NCBI RefSeq assembly: GCF_013177695.1
Contig: NZ_WOEY01000015.1
Coordinates: 95,465 to 159,464, forward strand
Direction: 5' to 3'
Origin: Paraburkholderia solitsugae
GTDB taxonomy: Bacteria > Pseudomonadota > Gammaproteobacteria > Burkholderiales > Burkholderiaceae
Length of the DNA: 64,000 nucleotides
Shown here: piece after piece, positions 1 to 9,968 of the stretch
How the letters are laid out: every line of letters starts with the position of its first letter
How positions within the stretch are numbered: position 1 is the first letter of the stretch
Position numbers and translations under genes: made by a program
The notes under the pieces: generated by a model
The model's database searches: none
Told to the model about the DNA's origin: nothing
Seen by the model: only the letters and a program-made list of their open reading frames with translations

Positions 1-417
1 GAGCATGGCGCGGCCTGTGCTGATGATGCCGGCGCAGTTCGGCCCCACGACCATCGTGCGGGTTTCCTTTGGATAGCGCAGCAGATAGCGCTTGATGCGC
101 ATCATGTCCTGCGCGGGAATGCCGTCGGTGATCGCGCAGACGAGTTGCAGACCGGCGTCGGCGGCTTCCATGATCGAATCGCCGCAGAAGGGCGGCGGCA
201 CGAACACGAGGCTTGCGGTGGCGCCGGTGGCACGCACGGCGTCTTTCACCGTGTTGAACACCGGACGGTCGAGGTGCCGCTGGCCGCCTTTGCCAGGCGT
301 CACGCCACCGACCACATTGGTGCCGTAGGCGATCATCTCCTTCGCGTGGAAGGTGGCCTTGTCGCCGGTGAAACCCTGCACGATCACCGGGGTGTTTTCA
401 TCGATCAGGATGCTCAT
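1..417 (-). CDS. mtkB: Malate-CoA ligase, alpha (SucD-like) subunit, partial
   Basis: The N-terminal 139 codons of a succinyl-CoA synthetase alpha-type subunit are present; the gene runs off the left end. It opens [20 protein letters not shown], the CoA-binding Rossmann entry typical of SucD/MtkB, and later shows the VGPNCAGII stretch of the family. With the beta subunit next door it should form malate thiokinase, which makes malyl-CoA in the serine cycle. The start at 417 has an AGGAG 8 nt upstream. It lies 10 bp behind the beta subunit on the same strand, last visible gene of a glyA-sgaA-hprA-mtkA-mtkB run. Malate rather than succinate as substrate is inferred from these neighbours. Confidence 0.9.
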   Translation of the reverse strand, partial: MSILIDENTPVIVQGFTGDKATFHAKEMIAYGTNVVGGVTPGKGGQRHLDRPVFNTVKDAVRATGATASLVFVPPPFCGDSIMEAADAGLQLVCAITDGIPAQDMMRIKRYLLRYPKETRTMVVGPNCAGIISTGRAML

Positions 418-427
418 GGATGCGCTC

Positions 428-1606
428 CTAGTGGCTCTTTTTGGCGCGGTGCGCCTTGGATGCTTCGACGGCCTTTTGCGCTGCATCGAGCAGCGTTTCG
501 GCAGCAATGATGGGAAGTCCGCTGTCGCGCACGATCCGGCGTCCTTCTTCGACGTTGGTGCCTGCCAGCCGCACGACGAGCGGCACCCGCAGGTTTTTCG
601 CCGCCTGCACGACACCTTCGGCGACCCAGTCGCAACGGTTGATGCCGGCGAAGATGTTCACCAGAATCGCGGATACATTCGGATCCGACAGGACCAGCCG
701 GAATGCGGCGGCCACACGCTCGGGCGAAGCGCCGCCGCCCACGTCGAGAAAGTTCGCCGGCTCGCCGCCCGCGTATTTGATGGTGTCCATCGTGGCCATC
801 GCGAGACCGGCACCGTTGATGATGCAGCCAATGTCGCCTTCCAGCCCGACGTAGTTGAGTCCGAATTGCGCGGCTTCGGCTTCGCGCGGGTCTTCCTGCG
901 CGGCGTCGCGCATCTCGGAGACATGCGGATGACGGAACAGACCGTTGTCGTCGAAGGAGACTTTGGCGTCGAGTGCGATGACGCGGTCGTCATGGGTCAC
1001 GACGAGCGGGTTGATTTCCACCATGGTCGCGTCGAGATCGCGGAACGCGCGGTAAGCGCCCATGATCGCGGCCACGGCGCGGCTCACCTGTTTGCTGTTC
1101 AGACCGAGTCCGAACGCCAGCTCGCGCGCCTGGAACGGCTGAAGACCGACGGCTGGTTCGACGACTGTTTGAAGCACCGCTTCCGGCGCGGTGTGCACGA
1201 TTTCCTCGATGTCCATGCCGCCCTGTGCCGACACGATCACACGCACGCGCTCGGCTTTGCGATCGAGCACGATGCCCAGATAGATCTCGCGCTCGAATTT
1301 TTCGGCCACTTCAACGTAGACCCGCTCGACGATCTTGCCCTCCGGCCCCGTCTGTCCCGTCACGAGGCGTTTGCCGAACAATGAGCTCGCGGCCTCGTGC
1401 ACGTCATGGTAGGTCTCGCACAATTTAATGCCGCCAGCCTTGCCACGTGCGCCTGAGTGAATTTGCGCTTTCACGGCCCAGTGCCAGCCGCCCAGTTCTG
1501 TTGCGCAATACACAGCCTGGTCGGGCGTATAGGCGACTGCGCCGCGCTGGATCGGCACACCGAAACCGGACAGCAGTTCCTTGGCCTGATATTCATGGAT
1601 ATCCAT
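428..1606 (-). CDS. mtkA: Malate-CoA ligase, beta (ATP-grasp) subunit
   Basis: A 392-residue succinyl-CoA synthetase beta-type protein, full length for the family. It starts [18 protein letters not shown], the ATP-grasp entry, and carries the [11 protein letters not shown] segment and the C-terminal [13 protein letters not shown] ligase domain. With MtkB it would convert malate, CoA and ATP to malyl-CoA, which malyl-CoA lyase (not in the window) splits to glyoxylate and acetyl-CoA. Position inside a serine-cycle cluster separates it from TCA-cycle SucC. It follows hprA with a 71 bp gap and precedes mtkB by 10 bp, so co-transcription is likely. Confidence 0.92.
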   Translation of the reverse strand: MDIHEYQAKELLSGFGVPIQRGAVAYTPDQAVYCATELGGWHWAVKAQIHSGARGKAGGIKLCETYHDVHEAASSLFGKRLVTGQTGPEGKIVERVYVEVAEKFEREIYLGIVLDRKAERVRVIVSAQGGMDIEEIVHTAPEAVLQTVVEPAVGLQPFQARELAFGLGLNSKQVSRAVAAIMGAYRAFRDLDATMVEINPLVVTHDDRVIALDAKVSFDDNGLFRHPHVSEMRDAAQEDPREAEAAQFGLNYVGLEGDIGCIINGAGLAMATMDTIKYAGGEPANFLDVGGGASPERVAAAFRLVLSDPNVSAILVNIFAGINRCDWVAEGVVQAAKNLRVPLVVRLAGTNVEEGRRIVRDSGLPIIAAETLLDAAQKAVEASKAHRAKKSH

Positions 1607-1677
1607 GTTGGTCTTCCCGAACGAGTGAAAGGGTGGGGTGCGTCCGAAGCTGCGTCGAATATGTGTTCCAGCCGCGC

Positions 1678-2634
1678 TCAGACGACGAGATGCTGTGGTT
1701 CGCCGCGCGCGAATGCTTCAAGGTTGTCGATCAGCTGGTCCGCGAGGAACTGCATCGCACCGTCCGACGCCCACGCGACGTGCGGCGTCAAGATGAAGTT
1801 CGGCAGGTCCAGATCGAGCAGCGGATTGCCTTCCTTCGGCGGCTCCGTGGTCAGTACGTCGAAGCCCGCGCCCGCGATCAGCCCTTCGCGCAGTGCCGTG
1901 GCGAGCGACGCTTCGCACACGAGGCCACCGCGTGCGGTGTTGATGAGCAAGGCGGTGCGCTTCATCATGCGTAGCTGGTCGAGTGCAATCAGATGGCGCG
2001 TTTCCGGCTTGAGCGGCATGTGCAGCGACACGACGTCCGAATCGCGCAGCAGCGTATCGAGCGGCGTGTAGGCGATGTCTTTCGCCTTCGCCTTCGACGA
2101 AGCGTGCTCCGCAAACAGCACGCGCATGCCGAACCCGCGTGCAATGGCGGCGGTGCCTTGTCCCAGCGAGCCTTCGCCGATGATCCCGAGGGTCGCGCCA
2201 TGCAGGTCGCGAATCGGATGATCGAAGAAGCAGAACTGGTTCGAGCTTTGCCACCGGCCGCGCCGCACGTCGTCGCGATACGCCAGCAGATTGCGGCGCA
2301 GCGCGAGAATGAGCGCGAACGTATGTTCAGGCACGGTGTGCGTGGCGTATTGCCGGATGTTCGCCACGGCGATACCGTGTGCCTTGCAGTACGCGGTATC
2401 GATGACGTCATAGCCGGTTGCCGCCACCGCGATCAGCTTCAGACGCGGCAGCCTGGCGAGCGTCTGCTCTCGCAACGGCACCTTGTTCGTGATCGCGATG
2501 GCGGCGCCCTCGAGCCGGTCCGCCACTTCGTTGGCCGCGGTCATCGCATACTGTTGCCAATGATGCTCGAAGGCCGGACGCCGCACGTCGGCCTTCAACG
2601 TGGAGCGGTCGAGAAAAACGATGTCGTGTCGCAT
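1678..2634 (-). CDS. hprA: Hydroxypyruvate reductase (D-glycerate dehydrogenase)
   Basis: A 318-residue D-2-hydroxyacid dehydrogenase. The nucleotide-binding glycine motif GEGSLGQG sits near residue 152. The family catalytic triad is visible as Arg in NTARGG, Glu in TTEPP and His in TPHVAW. In the serine cycle it reduces the hydroxypyruvate made by SgaA to D-glycerate. I chose the ATG at 2634 (MRHDIVFLD); a longer frame upstream would overlap the end of sgaA and has no family similarity. It lies 43 bp downstream of sgaA. GhrA/GhrB-type glyoxylate reductase is the alternative, but the neighbours favour HprA. Confidence 0.9.
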   Translation of the reverse strand: MRHDIVFLDRSTLKADVRRPAFEHHWQQYAMTAANEVADRLEGAAIAITNKVPLREQTLARLPRLKLIAVAATGYDVIDTAYCKAHGIAVANIRQYATHTVPEHTFALILALRRNLLAYRDDVRRGRWQSSNQFCFFDHPIRDLHGATLGIIGEGSLGQGTAAIARGFGMRVLFAEHASSKAKAKDIAYTPLDTLLRDSDVVSLHMPLKPETRHLIALDQLRMMKRTALLINTARGGLVCEASLATALREGLIAGAGFDVLTTEPPKEGNPLLDLDLPNFILTPHVAWASDGAMQFLADQLIDNLEAFARGEPQHLVV

Positions 2635-2677
2635 GGTGTCGGCGTCCTGGGTTGCCGGGAGAGCGGGCCGGTCGGGG

Positions 2678-3913
2678 TCAAGCCGCGGCTGCGATGCGCG
2701 CGGGCTGTTGTTTCTGCGCGCGGTCGCGCGTGCGCCAGTATTGCGCAGCGGCGCCGGTGCCACTGCCCGGGCGCACGTCGATGCCGACGTCGAGCATCGC
2801 CATCTCCGCACCTGCGATCGCGCCCATCAGCATCAACTCGTTCAGATCGCCAAGGTGGCCGATGCGGAACACTTTGCCCGCGACCTTCGACAACCCGGCA
2901 CCGAGCGCCAGGTTGTAGCGGCGGAACGCGACGTCGATGACCTGGGCCGCATTGAATCCTTCGGGCACGACGATCGCGCTGACCGTATCTGAATGCCATT
3001 TCGGCGCCTTGGCACACAGCTCGAGCCCCCAGCCTTCCGTCACTGCGACGCGCACGCCTTGCGCCAGGTAATGATGGCGAGCGAAGACGTTGTCGAGCCC
3101 TTCCTGAAAGATCAGATCGAGCGCCGAGCGCAAGCCGTAGAGCAGCGACAGCGCCGGTGTATAGGGGAAATAGCCGGTCGCATTGGCCTTGATCATGTCG
3201 GCGAGATCGAAATAGCAGCGGCGTGATTTCGCGTGTTCAATGGCCTTCAGCGCCTTGGGGCTGACGCACAGGATGCCCAGACCCGCCGGCAGCATCAGGC
3301 CCTTCTGCGAACCCGTGACAGCGAGGTCGACGCGCCAGTCGTCCATGCGAAAGTCGATGCAGCCGATCGAACTCACACCGTCGACGAACAGCAGCGCCGG
3401 ATGGTGCGCGCTGTCCATCGCGTGGCGCAGGGCGCCGATGTCGCTCGTCACGCCGGTCGCGGTTTCGTTGTGGCACGCGAGGATGCCCTTGATCGTGTGC
3501 TGCTTGTCCGCGCGCAGCACTTCCTCGATCCGCTCGACGGGCACGCCTTCACCCCAGTCGACGTCGATGATCTCGACTTCGAAACCGAGGCGCTGCGCCA
3601 TATCGGCCCACAGGTGGCTGAACTGTCCGAAGCGCGCGACCAGCACCTTGTCGCCCGGCGACAGTGTGTTGGTGAGCGCCGCTTCCCATGCGCCGGTTCC
3701 CGACGACGGAAAGACAAACGGCTGGCCGCTGGTGGTCTTGTAGATCGTCTTCAGATCGCTCAATATGCCGTTGGCCAACTCGGGAAAGCGGCTTGAACGG
3801 TGGTCTTCCATCGAGACCATCATCGCCCGCAACACCGCGTCGGGGATGTTCGTGGGGCCCGGAACGGCGAGAAAATTACGACCCGGGATGCGCGTGCCTG
3901 ATGTATTCGACAT
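2678..3913 (-). CDS. sgaA: Serine-glyoxylate aminotransferase
   Basis: A 411-residue class V (alanine-glyoxylate type) aminotransferase. It opens with GRNFLAVPGPTNIPD and has the PLP-lysine segment TGSQKGLMLPAG. It converts serine and glyoxylate to hydroxypyruvate and glycine, the central transamination of the serine cycle. It sits between glyA and hprA, which supply its serine and consume its product. The C-terminal tail after GAIAGAEMAML is extended by a Gln/Ala-rich stretch of about 40 residues that is not part of the fold. All genes of the run point the same way with short gaps. Confidence 0.93.
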   Translation of the reverse strand: MSNTSGTRIPGRNFLAVPGPTNIPDAVLRAMMVSMEDHRSSRFPELANGILSDLKTIYKTTSGQPFVFPSSGTGAWEAALTNTLSPGDKVLVARFGQFSHLWADMAQRLGFEVEIIDVDWGEGVPVERIEEVLRADKQHTIKGILACHNETATGVTSDIGALRHAMDSAHHPALLFVDGVSSIGCIDFRMDDWRVDLAVTGSQKGLMLPAGLGILCVSPKALKAIEHAKSRRCYFDLADMIKANATGYFPYTPALSLLYGLRSALDLIFQEGLDNVFARHHYLAQGVRVAVTEGWGLELCAKAPKWHSDTVSAIVVPEGFNAAQVIDVAFRRYNLALGAGLSKVAGKVFRIGHLGDLNELMLMGAIAGAEMAMLDVGIDVRPGSGTGAAAQYWRTRDRAQKQQPARIAAAA

Positions 3914-3955
3914 ATTTTGACTCCTCCGTTCTTCTAGCGGTATTTACAGGTGTGT

Positions 3956-5251
3956 TCAGCTTGCGGTATGGCTTGCGATGGCTTCGTGCGGATGGCTCGG
4001 CGCGTCACCGTAAACCGGGAACTGGGTGGTCAGCACCTTCACCGCATCCGTTACGCGGCGGATCACCAGATCATTTTGCGGTGCTTCGAGCACATCGGCG
4101 ATCAGGTTGGCAAGCTGCTGAGCTTCGTGGTCGCGGAAACCGCGCGTTGTCATGGCGGGCGAGCCGACGCGGATGCCGCTCGTCACGAACGGTTTTTGCG
4201 GATCGTTCGGAATCGCGTTCTTGTTGACGGTGATCGATGCCTTGCCGAGCGCCGCCTCGGCGTCCTTGCCGGTGATGTTCTTCGGACGCAGGTCGACGAG
4301 AAAGAGGTGAGAGTCGGTGCGCCCCGACACAATGCGCAGGCCGCGCGACTGTAGCGTTTCCGCCATGATTCGTGCGTTGGTCATGACCTGCTGCTGGTAC
4401 TGCTTGAACTCGTCGCTTATTGCTTCGCGGAATGCGACGGCTTTCGCCGCGATCACGTGCATCAGCGGGCCGCCCTGGATGCCCGGAAAGATCGTCGAAT
4501 TGAGCGCCTTTTCGTGTTCCAGGCTCGACAGGATGAGACCGCCGCGCGGGCCGCGCAGCGTCTTGTGGGTGGTCGACGTGACGAAGTCCGCGATACCCAC
4601 CGGGCTCGGATACAGTCCGGCGGCAATCAGGCCGGCGTAGTGCGCCATGTCGACGAACAGGTAGGCGCCCACGGCGTCCGCAATGGCGCGAAAGCGCTGC
4701 CAGTCGATCACGAGCGAGTAGGCCGACGCGCCCGCGACGATCATGCGCGGCTTGTGCTCGCGCGCCAGCCGTTCGACTTCGTCGTAATCGATGACTTCCG
4801 TGTCCGGATGGAGGCCATAGGAGACTGCCTTGAAGAGTTTGCCGCTCACGTTCACCGAGGCGCCGTGAGTCAGGTGTCCACCGTGGGCGAGCGACATGCC
4901 AAGGATCGTGTCGCCCGGTTTCAGCATGGCCAGATACACCGCCTGATTGGCCTGCGAACCGGAATGCGGCTGCACGTTCGCGTATTCGGCGTTGAAAAGC
5001 CGCTTGGCGCGATCGATCGCCAGCTGCTCAGCCATATCCACATGCTCGCAACCGCCGTAATAGCGCTTGCCAGGATAGCCTTCGGCATACTTGTTGGTGA
5101 GCAGCGACCCCTGCGCTTCCAGCACAGCCGGCGACGCATAGTTCTCCGACGCAATCAGTTCGATATGGTCCTGCTGCCGAATCGATTCCGCGAAAATGGC
5201 TCGGCGCAGTTCCGGATCGGTCGCTGCGATGGTCTGTTTGAAGCTGAACAT
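3956..5251 (-). CDS. glyA: Serine hydroxymethyltransferase
   Basis: A 431-residue GlyA of normal family length. The PLP lysine lies in [13 protein letters not shown] and the N-terminal [20 protein letters not shown] motif is intact. It condenses glycine with methylene-tetrahydrofolate to make serine, the entry of C1 units into the serine cycle. The start at 5251 ([10 protein letters not shown]) has AGAGG 8 nt upstream; the longer frame to 5374 runs into the regulatory region. As first gene of the minus-strand serine-cycle run it is probably an additional, methylotrophy-dedicated copy. That last point is inference, since the rest of the genome is not visible. Confidence 0.94.
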   Translation of the reverse strand: MFSFKQTIAATDPELRRAIFAESIRQQDHIELIASENYASPAVLEAQGSLLTNKYAEGYPGKRYYGGCEHVDMAEQLAIDRAKRLFNAEYANVQPHSGSQANQAVYLAMLKPGDTILGMSLAHGGHLTHGASVNVSGKLFKAVSYGLHPDTEVIDYDEVERLAREHKPRMIVAGASAYSLVIDWQRFRAIADAVGAYLFVDMAHYAGLIAAGLYPSPVGIADFVTSTTHKTLRGPRGGLILSSLEHEKALNSTIFPGIQGGPLMHVIAAKAVAFREAISDEFKQYQQQVMTNARIMAETLQSRGLRIVSGRTDSHLFLVDLRPKNITGKDAEAALGKASITVNKNAIPNDPQKPFVTSGIRVGSPAMTTRGFRDHEAQQLANLIADVLEAPQNDLVIRRVTDAVKVLTTQFPVYGDAPSHPHEAIASHTAS

Positions 5252-5540
5252 GGGCACGCCTCTTGTCTGTTGTCGGTAACCTGTTGAGCACATCAGTCGC
5301 GAGGCTTCGCAGCATGTCGTGATCCGCCTCGTCTGTTGAAACGATGTTAGTGGCGTGATGCTGAAATGACTCATTCGGGTTTCTTATCCAACCCATAACC
5401 TGCCCTGCGACCCAATCACGGCGGGCCTCGAGCGCAAAGCTGTACTCCGTTATGGGCATTGCCGTCGTAACCACCGCTGATACAGTGAGGGCATCAGAAC
5501 CGAGCCTGTGGAGGCTGTGCGAGAGCTAAGCGGAGAGGGG
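5252..5540. promoter_or_regulatory. Divergent glyA/LysR control region with LysR-type inverted repeats
   Basis: This 289 bp region separates divergent glyA and the LysR gene. At 5384-5398 lies TTATCCAACCCATAA, an inverted repeat of the T-N11-A class used by LysR regulators. The heptamer TTATGGG, present on the minus strand of that site, recurs on the plus strand at 5450-5456, followed by a second half-site GTAA at 5467-5470. Such paired sites between a LysR gene and its target are usual for this family. Binding is inferred. Confidence 0.55.
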
Positions 5541-6452
5541 ATGCTGCATCTGACATTGCGTCAACTGAGGGTCTTTGAAGCGACGGCGCGCCTTTTGAGC
5601 TTTTCCCGCGCCGCGGAGGAGTTGCACCTGACGCAACCTGGCGTATCGGGGCAGCTCAAACATCTGGAGGAAAGCATCGGCATGCCGCTCTTCGAACAGA
5701 TGGGGCGGCGCATTTTTCTGACGGAAGCGGGGCGGCAGGTGTACAGCCACACCCGGTCGATTCAACAGCAATTGACGATTCTCGAAGAGTCGCTCGATCA
5801 GTTGCGCGACACGAAGCAGGGGAAGATCAAGGTTTCTGCGGTGTCAGGGACGGCCAGTCATCTTGCACTGCAACTTATTGCGAAGTACTCGAAGGCGTTT
5901 CCCGGCGTGCGTGTGCATCTGAATGTCGCCAACCGGGAAACGGTATTGGGTGAGCTGGCGAGTAACGAAACGGATCTGGCGATCATGGGACAGCCGCCCG
6001 AGGGCCAGGGGCTCTTCGCGCAACCGTTCATGAAGAACCCGCTGGTGGTGATTGCGCCGCCCGATCATCCGTTGGCCCGACAGCGCGCTATTCCGCTGTC
6101 AGCGCTGGAAGGCGAGATATTTCTGGTGCGCGAGCCGGGTTCCGGCACGCGGCGCGCGATGGAGCGCTTCTTTGCCGAACATCGCATCACGTTCCGTCCG
6201 GGCATGGAGGTGAGCAGTAACGATGCGGTCAAGTGCGGCGTGCACGCCGGGATGGGGTTGTCCATCGTCCCGCTACAGACCATCATGCCGGAACTGGAGA
6301 CGCTGCGCATCAAGGTGCTCGACGTGGAACGCTTTCCGATCGTGCGGTATCTGTATGTCGTGCATCGGGAGAGCAAGCATTTGTCGGCTGCGGCGGATGC
6401 GTTTAAGGATACGTTGCTGGCGGAAGCCGGACTGGTGGAGGGGGAAGAGTAA
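5541..6452 (+). CDS. LysR-type regulator of the serine-cycle cluster (QscR/CbbR-like)
   Basis: A 303-residue LysR regulator. The N-terminal winged HTH contains LSFSRAAEELHLTQPGVSGQ; the rest is a periplasmic-binding-like effector domain. The start at 5541 (MLHLTLRQLRVFEA) is preceded by GGAG at 5 nt, better than the upstream in-frame start at 5508. It is transcribed away from glyA, so control of the serine-cycle run is likely, as QscR does in Methylorubrum. Its sequence also resembles CbbR, including the effector-domain segment ANRETVLGELASNETDLAIMG. The inducer cannot be read from the sequence. It ends 32 bp from the convergent fhcC. Confidence 0.85.
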   Translation: MLHLTLRQLRVFEATARLLSFSRAAEELHLTQPGVSGQLKHLEESIGMPLFEQMGRRIFLTEAGRQVYSHTRSIQQQLTILEESLDQLRDTKQGKIKVSAVSGTASHLALQLIAKYSKAFPGVRVHLNVANRETVLGELASNETDLAIMGQPPEGQGLFAQPFMKNPLVVIAPPDHPLARQRAIPLSALEGEIFLVREPGSGTRRAMERFFAEHRITFRPGMEVSSNDAVKCGVHAGMGLSIVPLQTIMPELETLRIKVLDVERFPIVRYLYVVHRESKHLSAAADAFKDTLLAEAGLVEGEE

Positions 6453-6484
6453 GGGGCATCAGCGTGTAGCGACGCGTCACGCCG

Positions 6485-7309
6485 TCACTCCGCGACCAGC
6501 ACTTCCCCCTTACCTTCAACCGAGATATCTCCCACCAGACGCCGCGGCTTGATCTCCGCCAGCGCTCTGAACGAGCCGCCTTCACGCGCAAGACTGCGCG
6601 ACAGCAGTCGCCAGAAAACGTCGACATCGCCGTCATTTTCCGTAAAGCGATTCGCGAGCGACGGCTGCGTGCCCGGCAACACAAGTGAACCGCGTCTCAT
6701 GCCGTACGCGAGATGCTCGCCTACCTCGCCCGCGATCCCAATCGTGCCAGCCACCATCCGCGACGCCGCAAAAGCGCCGGCATTGCCGAACACCAGCGCG
6801 GTGCCGCGCCGCATCCGGTCGCCGAAGCGTTCTCCCGCATTGCCACGCACAATGAGCGTGCCGCCGCGCATACCGTCCATGTCACCGGGCAAGGCGGCGG
6901 CTGCAAAGTCTCCCGTATTACCGCCGATTTCGATGCGACCGCCGGCCAGCTCGCAAGCGGTGAAACTGCCACTGTCACCGGCGACGACGATGGACCCCGC
7001 CGTCATCTGCTCGCCGACCAGATCGCCGACGCTGCCTTCGACGATTAACTGACCACCGTCCATCTTCCAGCCGACTCGATCAAAGCGGCGCAGATCGCCG
7101 GCGAACACGAGGCAAGGCGTATCGCCTGACACGTCGTCGTCGAGACGAACGTCGAAGAACTCCGCCAGTGCCAGGCGTTCCGTACCGTGCCACAGCGGCA
7201 GATGTTCGATCTCGCGGGCGGCGAGCGCGGCTAGCGAAGCGGGCAATAATCCCCGCGCATCGATGCGCAGCGCAGGCGCGTGTCTGATGCTCAGCGTGAT
7301 GCACTTCAT
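6485..7309 (-). CDS. fhcC: Formyltransferase/hydrolase complex subunit C
   Basis: A 274-residue FwdC/FhcC-type protein built of repeated G-x-x-G beta-helix turns (for example GGTLIVRGNAGERFGDRM), as in formylmethanofuran dehydrogenase subunit C and the glutamate synthase alpha C-terminus. It is a structural subunit of the FhcABCD complex that moves formyl groups from H4MPT to methylofuran and releases formate. ATG at 7309 overlaps the fhcD stop in an ATGA, which fixes the start and implies translational coupling. It is the last gene of hisA-like, fhcB, fhcA, fhcD, fhcC. Confidence 0.93.
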   Translation of the reverse strand: MKCITLSIRHAPALRIDARGLLPASLAALAAREIEHLPLWHGTERLALAEFFDVRLDDDVSGDTPCLVFAGDLRRFDRVGWKMDGGQLIVEGSVGDLVGEQMTAGSIVVAGDSGSFTACELAGGRIEIGGNTGDFAAAALPGDMDGMRGGTLIVRGNAGERFGDRMRRGTALVFGNAGAFAASRMVAGTIGIAGEVGEHLAYGMRRGSLVLPGTQPSLANRFTENDGDVDVFWRLLSRSLAREGGSFRALAEIKPRRLVGDISVEGKGEVLVAE

Positions 7310-8271
7310 GAGGTTTTCCCGTCGCCGCACAGTTGGCGCAAATGGAAGTGAAACGGTCCGAGCTTGCCGCCGTAATTGCCTGCCGAGACTCGCAGGACGC
7401 CAGCTTCCGCGCCGCGCGCCGTCACGGCCCGGATACCCGCGCGCATCGCGTGTGCGACGTCGGCGTCGCTGAGTCCGTCGATGACGATTTCCAGCACGCT
7501 GCGCGTATCCGCTGTCAATTCGGTGCGGGGCGCGAGTTCGGCGAGGGTGGGGCAGAACGCGTCGTTGGTCGAGGCGGGCAATGCCGAATGCTTCGAGCCG
7601 ACTTTCGAACCAGAGCGCACCACGCCACCCGGAAACGGCATGATCACGTTTGGCACGCACCGCATCGCCTCAACGGCGGCTTCCGCTGCGGCGAGCGCGG
7701 CATCCGTATCGCGCGCGAGGAACAGCAGGTTGCCGCCGCCCACGCCCTTGATGACCGCAGTCGTTTCCTGGGCGACGAATTCGCCGTCCATCACGGGGAT
7801 GCGCCAGTAGCGCACGCCGTCGATCATCTTCGAGATCTGCCAGCCATCGCCGAAAAAGCGCAGGTTTTTGGCCAGTGCGATGGCTTCGCCGTCTGAGATA
7901 CCCGCATAGACAGCAGTGGTCGGACAGGTAAGCACGCACTGGCCCACCCGGCGTTCGACCTGCTTGGCCAGCTCTTTGCCCGACATCGAAAAGAGCAGAA
8001 TGGCGATGCCGGGTCGGCCGTCCGGCGATTCCTCGGGCGAGACTTCGCGTTCGATGCCCGCCTCGCAGCCACAGGCGATCACGGACGTCGCGAAGCCCGT
8101 CGCCGCGATTGCCGCATGGCGTGCCCAGGTTTCGTTGCGAGCGGTGATGATGAGGCGCGTCGCTTTCATCGGGAACGCTTCGGCGAACGTGTCGTCGATC
8201 GTCACGCCGTTGATGGCGAGTGGCGTAGCCGTCGCGCGGGTGTCGGGTGGCATGCTAACGGCGCCGCTCAT
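7306..8271 (-). CDS. fhcD: Formylmethanofuran:H4MPT formyltransferase subunit
   Basis: A 321-residue Ftr/FhcD protein. Recognisable family segments are FAEAFPMKATRLIITA near residue 30 and CVPNVIMPFPGGVVRSGSKVGS in the C-terminal half. In bacteria this subunit transfers formyl between H4MPT and methylofuran within the Fhc complex. The start at 8271 overlaps the fhcA stop (ATGA) and its own stop overlaps fhcC, so the three genes are tightly coupled. MSGAVSMPPD before the conserved core is a short variable leader. Confidence 0.94.
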   Translation of the reverse strand: MSGAVSMPPDTRATATPLAINGVTIDDTFAEAFPMKATRLIITARNETWARHAAIAATGFATSVIACGCEAGIEREVSPEESPDGRPGIAILLFSMSGKELAKQVERRVGQCVLTCPTTAVYAGISDGEAIALAKNLRFFGDGWQISKMIDGVRYWRIPVMDGEFVAQETTAVIKGVGGGNLLFLARDTDAALAAAEAAVEAMRCVPNVIMPFPGGVVRSGSKVGSKHSALPASTNDAFCPTLAELAPRTELTADTRSVLEIVIDGLSDADVAHAMRAGIRAVTARGAEAGVLRVSAGNYGGKLGPFHFHLRQLCGDGKTS

Positions 8272-9968
8272 GGTTGCTGTCCCGCTGGCTCGTCCTGGTG
8301 GACGCTGCAGGCAGCCGGCAGCAGCCGTCCACCGTTGCAGCACGTGCACAACTCGTCGCGGCCGATCGCGGCGTGACGGAAGTTGAACGCCAGATAGTTG
8401 TCACTGTATTCGGCCAGCGTGCGCTCGATCGAGCGGTCGAATTCCGGCTCGACATAGTGCGTGCCGCCGGTGGGCGTCGCGACGATCCGGCCATTACGCG
8501 CGACCAGTTCGCCGTCCTTGAACACATACTCGGGCGCGGTAAACATCGCTTCGCGATCGGCCTGCTCGCGATACACGGCGATATCGGCGGCAGCGCCCGC
8601 GTTCAGACGTCCACGGTCGCGCAGGCCGAGCAACCTTGCTGGGGCGGCGCGCGTCAGGATGGCGATCTCGTCGAAGCTCAGTTCGCGCGTCATGCTCGCC
8701 AGCGCGGCTTGCTGCGCGACATCGGGATGCAGCTTCGCGAGCTGTTCGTCACGGAACGATTTGTCCATCAGCAGCCGGATCAGATGGGGATAACTGGTGA
8801 ACGGGCCGCCATTCGGATGATCGGTGGTCAAGGTGATCTGCCACGGGTTCTTCACCATCAGGAACAGTTCGAGTCCGATCGTCCATTGCAGTGCGTTGAC
8901 GTAGCTTTGCTCGCGATAGCGGAACGGCACGACGCCGCAACCCGCATCGCATTCGATGTCGCCAGCGATCCATTTGCGCGGCGACGCGAACTCCGCCTGC
9001 TTGACCTGTTTCATGATGTCGCCAGACGCGGTCACGGTCTGTCCAAACATGATCTGGCCGACGTCGATCGACACATTGGGATTCGCGTTAACCGCGTCGG
9101 CGATCCGCCCGGCCGCTGACGAAAACTTGCGAGGACCCTCGATTCCATAGCTGTGAAACTGAATGTGCGTGAGGTGCCCAGGCAGTCCTTCGAGGGCATC
9201 GATGGTAGCGAGCGTCGACTCAACGTTGCCCGGCACGCCGAGATTGCTGGCGTGGATGTGCAGCGGATGCGGCACACGCATTTCGGTCAGCGCGCGCGCC
9301 AGCGTGTGCAGCACCTGGCGTGGCGTGATTTCATAGTGCACATGCGTTGCGTCGACGTCCAGCGCGCGCTGGTTGAACTTGAACGCCGAGATCCCGCCGG
9401 GGTTGACGACCTTGACGCCGAGCGCCTTCGTCGCATTGATCGTCCAGCCCACGTAGTCACGAATGCGTTCGAAGTCCGTGCCTTGCGCCAGCATGCGCAG
9501 GAACAATTCGTCGTTGCCGAGCATCACGTACGCACCGTGATCGATGATCGGTGTATCACCCATTTCGAGGTGGGTGTGACGCGCGTTCGACGCCATCATT
9601 GCCGGCTCGAACGCGGCGGTATAGCCCATCTCGGCGTAGCGATAGCCGGTGGCCAGCGTACCCGGCGTGCAGACGCCACACGACGCGAGTTCGAGCGGAT
9701 TGGCCTCGGCCTCCCGTTGCGCCCGCAACCGGTGATCTTCCGGCATCAGCATGCGTGCGAGATTGATCTTGCCGCCGCCGATGTGCGAATGCATATCGAT
9801 GCCACCCGCCATCACGGCCATGCCGCTGACATCGTATTCGCGATCCACGGCCGCTTCAGCGGGCAGCTCGACGATGCGGCCGTCGCGCACGCAAATATCC
9901 GCGATGTGTCCATTGATCCGGTTGGCCGGATCGAACACTCGGCCGCCGCGCAAACGAAACGTACTCAT
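8268..9968 (-). CDS. fhcA: Formyltransferase/hydrolase complex subunit A (amidohydrolase fold)
   Basis: A 566-residue FwdA/FhcA-type amidohydrolase. After an N-terminal beta region it carries the metal-binding motif GGIDMHSHIGGGKINLARML; further His/Asp ligands appear in LTTDHPNGGPFTSYP. FhcA hydrolyses formyl-methylofuran to formate. The start at 9968 lies in an ATGA overlap with fhcB. Length and motifs are intact, so the subunit should be active. Confidence 0.94.
   Translation of the reverse strand: MSTFRLRGGRVFDPANRINGHIADICVRDGRIVELPAEAAVDREYDVSGMAVMAGGIDMHSHIGGGKINLARMLMPEDHRLRAQREAEANPLELASCGVCTPGTLATGYRYAEMGYTAAFEPAMMASNARHTHLEMGDTPIIDHGAYVMLGNDELFLRMLAQGTDFERIRDYVGWTINATKALGVKVVNPGGISAFKFNQRALDVDATHVHYEITPRQVLHTLARALTEMRVPHPLHIHASNLGVPGNVESTLATIDALEGLPGHLTHIQFHSYGIEGPRKFSSAAGRIADAVNANPNVSIDVGQIMFGQTVTASGDIMKQVKQAEFASPRKWIAGDIECDAGCGVVPFRYREQSYVNALQWTIGLELFLMVKNPWQITLTTDHPNGGPFTSYPHLIRLLMDKSFRDEQLAKLHPDVAQQAALASMTRELSFDEIAILTRAAPARLLGLRDRGRLNAGAAADIAVYREQADREAMFTAPEYVFKDGELVARNGRIVATPTGGTHYVEPEFDRSIERTLAEYSDNYLAFNFRHAAIGRDELCTCCNGGRLLPAACSVHQDEPAGQQP

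Noticed and set aside
353..1384. 343-codon plus-strand frame
   Set aside because: Antisense shadow of mtkA, produced by high GC third positions.
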